Assembly (NCBI GenBank): GCA_013397115.1
Contig: VWZW01005507.1
Location: 4,120,113-4,184,112 of the forward strand
Source: Edolisoma coerulescens
Taxonomy: Eukaryota > Chordata > Aves > Passeriformes > Campephagidae
Direction: 5' to 3'
Length of the DNA stretch: 64,000 nt
Part shown: positions 61,101-64,000 of the stretch, piece after piece
How positions within the stretch are numbered: the stretch's first letter is position 1
How the letters are laid out: each line of letters starts with the position of its first letter
Position numbers and translations under genes: made by a program
Notes under the pieces: generated by a model
The model's database searches: none
What the model saw: only the letters and a program-made list of their open reading frames with translations
What the model was told of the DNA's origin: nothing

Positions 61101-63419
61101 TTCCAGTGTCCAGTTTTTCAAACATACTATTTCTAACACGGCTCCAAATAAAGGCACTTCCTCCCAGGCAGCCTGGGCACCAAAACACACCAGGCTCCCA
61201 CTAAAATGCCCAGTGTCCAGCCTGAAAGGCAGCATTACAAAAATGCCCAAACCTGAAATGTCCCATACAGCAGGACACACGGCAGAGCTCCTTGGAAAGC
61301 TGGCTTTCCTCTGGGATTTATCAGGAGTGCCGATCTAGCTCACCCCCATCCCCCAAGATTTCACATTTGTAATTACCACTGGAAATCTCACACCTCGGGC
61401 ACAGCCCCGGAGCTGAGACCCAACTTTCCAATGACAGGGCAGGAGCTGATAGGGTCACCAAGCTACCAAATGCCAGAGATGTTAATAAATACCACTGTCC
61501 TGCTAACCAGGTGGGAAAGAGCCCCTGGAGCAGTGATGATAGCTGCTTCCCTGTGCACCCTTCTCGATGGAAGGTGATACAGCTGCAGGGATCTCTTTCC
61601 AAATTCTTGACTTGCATTAACCTCTTCTTGCCAGCTCCTACACCCGTGCCCAGCCAATCCACAGGAACCTGCCACATTAACATAGCACGGGTGACAGCCT
61701 TCATTTTGTAACAACAACACATCTGGTTTGATTTGCATTTAATTCCTCAGTGTAGCAGGACAAACTTTCTCCACTGACAGAACCCGCACAAGCTCCATGG
61801 CAACGTGTTTCCCACAAACAAGTTTTGGGGTTCTGTCTTTACTTGCAGCGAGCAACTGCAGCCGTGCAACCTGATCCCTTTCTACTGCACAAGTGGCCAT
61901 GAGAATCAAAACTCCACACCTAGGTTTAAGATGATAGCAACCACTGATAATATCGCTCACTTATCATTCCAGGACCGGGTGAACTAACCATAATAGGAAC
62001 TTACTGAAACTTAATAAAGGAAACACAACTTGCTAAAGCATTTTTCTCCCCGCACCTGTGCTGACATTCTCACGAGCACAAGGACTGGTTATGCTAAACT
62101 CCTGGATTATCATACACAGGACTTCAGGGCTTCTTTTGACACAGTCTTGATTCATTCCTAGCAATGGCTTCTGCCACAACCTGCTTCTCTTTGGCCCATC
62201 AAGGCAAATGGGAGCTGGGATCCCCTGCCAGGTGACCCTTCCAGGTGCAGAAGGAGCTGGTCTGGTCCCTTCAGTGCAGTCCCACAACCTGCACTGGCTT
62301 CATGTGGGGCTGGGCTGGAAAATCTGCTTTAATCACCTCACAACCATCATCAAGTTGAATGAGAGATTCCTTACCATCATCACTTCAAGGCATTTAAAAG
62401 AGGTGGAACATAGGAGTGCCTAGCAAATCATGCATGATGTGAATTTGCTTTGTCCATAGCGTTTTGGGGCAGAATTAGGCTGGCTCCTCTCCTCATGTGA
62501 AGGTGGCAGTGCCAAACCTCATGTATTGTCCATCTTAGGAAAGAGGAGATCAGAGAGAGTTGTCTCCTACTCATTGCTGATTCCGACTTCTATTTGTACA
62601 GGGCTTGAGCACTTGCTCTGTGTTATTTTAGAGAAAACAGTATACTCCCAAGTGCTTTTCTTGAGGAAAACTCAACATATACTAGATCTAAACAAACCTT
62701 GCTGTAATCTAGTGCAAAGCTGGGGATTCACATAACTGTAGGAACTGTGAAGAAAAGAGGGGTAAATTCAGTGTGTGAAGGACATGAGCACAAGTTACAG
62801 GAATCTGTGTGGTGCCAACACTGGTGCTGCTCCAGAGAGCCCTCCTACCAGAAGCAGGAGGGGTGAAACAGTTATCAAGGAGTATTTGATTATTTGAAAT
62901 GCATCTGCTCTTACTTGTTTGTACACCTCCACAGTGAAAGAGGTAAAATTGGTGATAAATCTGTAATTTTAAAAAATTACATATATTCAGTTCATCTTTG
63001 CTGAGCTTGAGCCTTGCCCAGTGCCACAGAACACTCCCTGTTCCCACCAGAGCTCTCCAGCAAGAATCCCCTCAAAATCTTACAAACCCAAAACAATGGC
63101 TTTGTAGACATTCTTCAAGCAAAGAGCCACTAACCCAAGGAAAGACATCTTCTGTGTCAGCAGAGTTAAGCCACTCCCTTACCAGCATACACGATATTTT
63201 GCACGGTTATTTAGCATTTCATGGAGTATCTGGTGCATAATTTACAACACTGCCTGCACCTAAGCTCCACCCTGACCAAGACCACTGGCAGCACTCATTT
63301 TCAAGCCTGTGATGTGAGTAAACAGCCACAGGATGGTTTGCTGCAAAACTGCGCAGAATTTACTGCATTTTATCTCTCCTGCTGGAGGAAATTGCAGTAC
63401 TTTAGGAGAGCACTGCATC

Positions 63420-63441
63420 TTTTTTTAACCTTTTTTTTTAA
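63420..63441. repeat. T-rich homopolymer pair
   Basis: Two poly(T) runs separated by AACC on the plus strand (poly(A) on the gene's sense strand). No linked retroelement was recognised. Confidence 0.8.
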
Positions 63442-64000
63442 AGTCAACTCAGTGCATTCCACTGAAGGGAAACTCACTTTTCTGTGCTTTCAACAATGCG
63501 GTCTGCTTTCCTCTTTCAGTGTGATGTAAACACACAGATAATGGATTCCTGAAGCAGTGACCCTGAAAATGATAAAATCTGCCTTCTTTATACTGCTAAC
63601 TAAACCAGCAAAGAAAGAGGCATGAGCCCGGTTTTTCTTCATGCCACAAACTTAGTTCTTTCCAATGCAAGTACCACAGCCTAAGATCTGACAGATGTAC
63701 AAGATAAAGCCTGTAACGTATTCCCTCGTGTGCAAGTTTGGAGCCTGAATTTTCCATGCCTTGCCCCAGGAATTTCCCTGTTCCCAGTGTTTAGGATGCT
63801 GTCATTTTGTCTCATCACATGCAGTATGCAGCCACTGCTGTGTGCCAGTTTACAAGATAAACAAAGTGCTATGAATGAAAGATTTTTTTTCCCCCTCCCT
63901 GCTTAAGCCAACAAACGGGAACATTCTTAGCACTAACCAGGCTCTTCCCCCCTCTCTGTCAGGAACCACGGAGCACACTTGCAGCACAGACCAGAGTAAA

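Larger units (their letters stand above)
43709..64000 (-). other. Upstream intron (intron 2), no coding exon found, 20.3 kb
   Basis: The reading phase of exon 3 requires an upstream exon ending in a lone G. Neither the usual N-terminal exon (MTTTVATDYDN...) nor the alternative start (MELQRTSSISG...), both recalled from the human gene, was found here. The stretch is best read as intron. It holds two CR1 fragments, A/T homopolymers, small tandem duplications, a CpG cluster near 48.1 kb and a polypyrimidine tract at 44817-44880 (sense strand). A non-coding alternative first exon could be present unseen. Confidence 0.75.

Noticed and set aside
1..64000. Alternative identity as SPTB or SPTBN2, or a prokaryotic-type system (CRISPR, operon, prophage)
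   Set aside because: The linker, the PH start and the short tail match SPTBN1. The intron-exon structure and CR1 elements show vertebrate DNA. No arrays, operons or viral genes were seen.

Overview
This window is vertebrate nuclear DNA, most likely from a bird. It has small coding exons with vertebrate splice sites, three CR1 LINE fragments of the avian/reptilian type, and fairly compact introns. It lies within one gene on the minus strand: SPTBN1, the non-erythroid beta-II spectrin. Coordinates therefore run from the 3' part of the gene at the left edge to its 5' part at the right.

Thirty-one consecutive coding exons were placed with splice borders from 43708 down to 1084. They sum to 6499 coding bases (about 2166 codons) in one uninterrupted frame, with phases that agree at every junction. 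By human numbering (from memory) these are exons 3 to 33. They encode the tandem calponin-homology actin-binding domain (43.7-36.1 kb), spectrin repeats 1 to 17 (35.5-6.9 kb), the Ser/Thr-rich linker, and the first residues of the pleckstrin-homology (PH) domain (1.3-1.1 kb). The first coding exon (about 49 N-terminal residues) is not found and should lie beyond 64000. The rest of the PH domain and the C-terminus should lie left of position 1. Both ends of the gene are therefore cut by the window.

The coding region has four points of note. First, the exon at 6266-6329 can be read through its own weak splice donor into 28 further codons and a TGA at 6179, which gives the PH-less short isoform; AATAAA hexamers follow at 5.7-5.6 kb. 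Second, the intron at 27226-27443 uses a GC instead of a GT donor. Third, a G-quadruplex-type motif sits 23 nt downstream of the exon 3 donor in the transcript. Fourth, the DEVD caspase site in repeat 11 is kept, but the C-terminal ETVD site recalled from mammals reads ETAE here.

From 43709 to 64000 no coding exon was found. This stretch is read as the intron after the first coding exon. It holds two CR1 fragments, small tandem duplications, a CpG cluster near 48.1 kb and AT-rich blocks that might be conserved non-coding DNA. No RNA genes, CRISPR arrays, viral genes or previously undescribed multi-gene system were seen.
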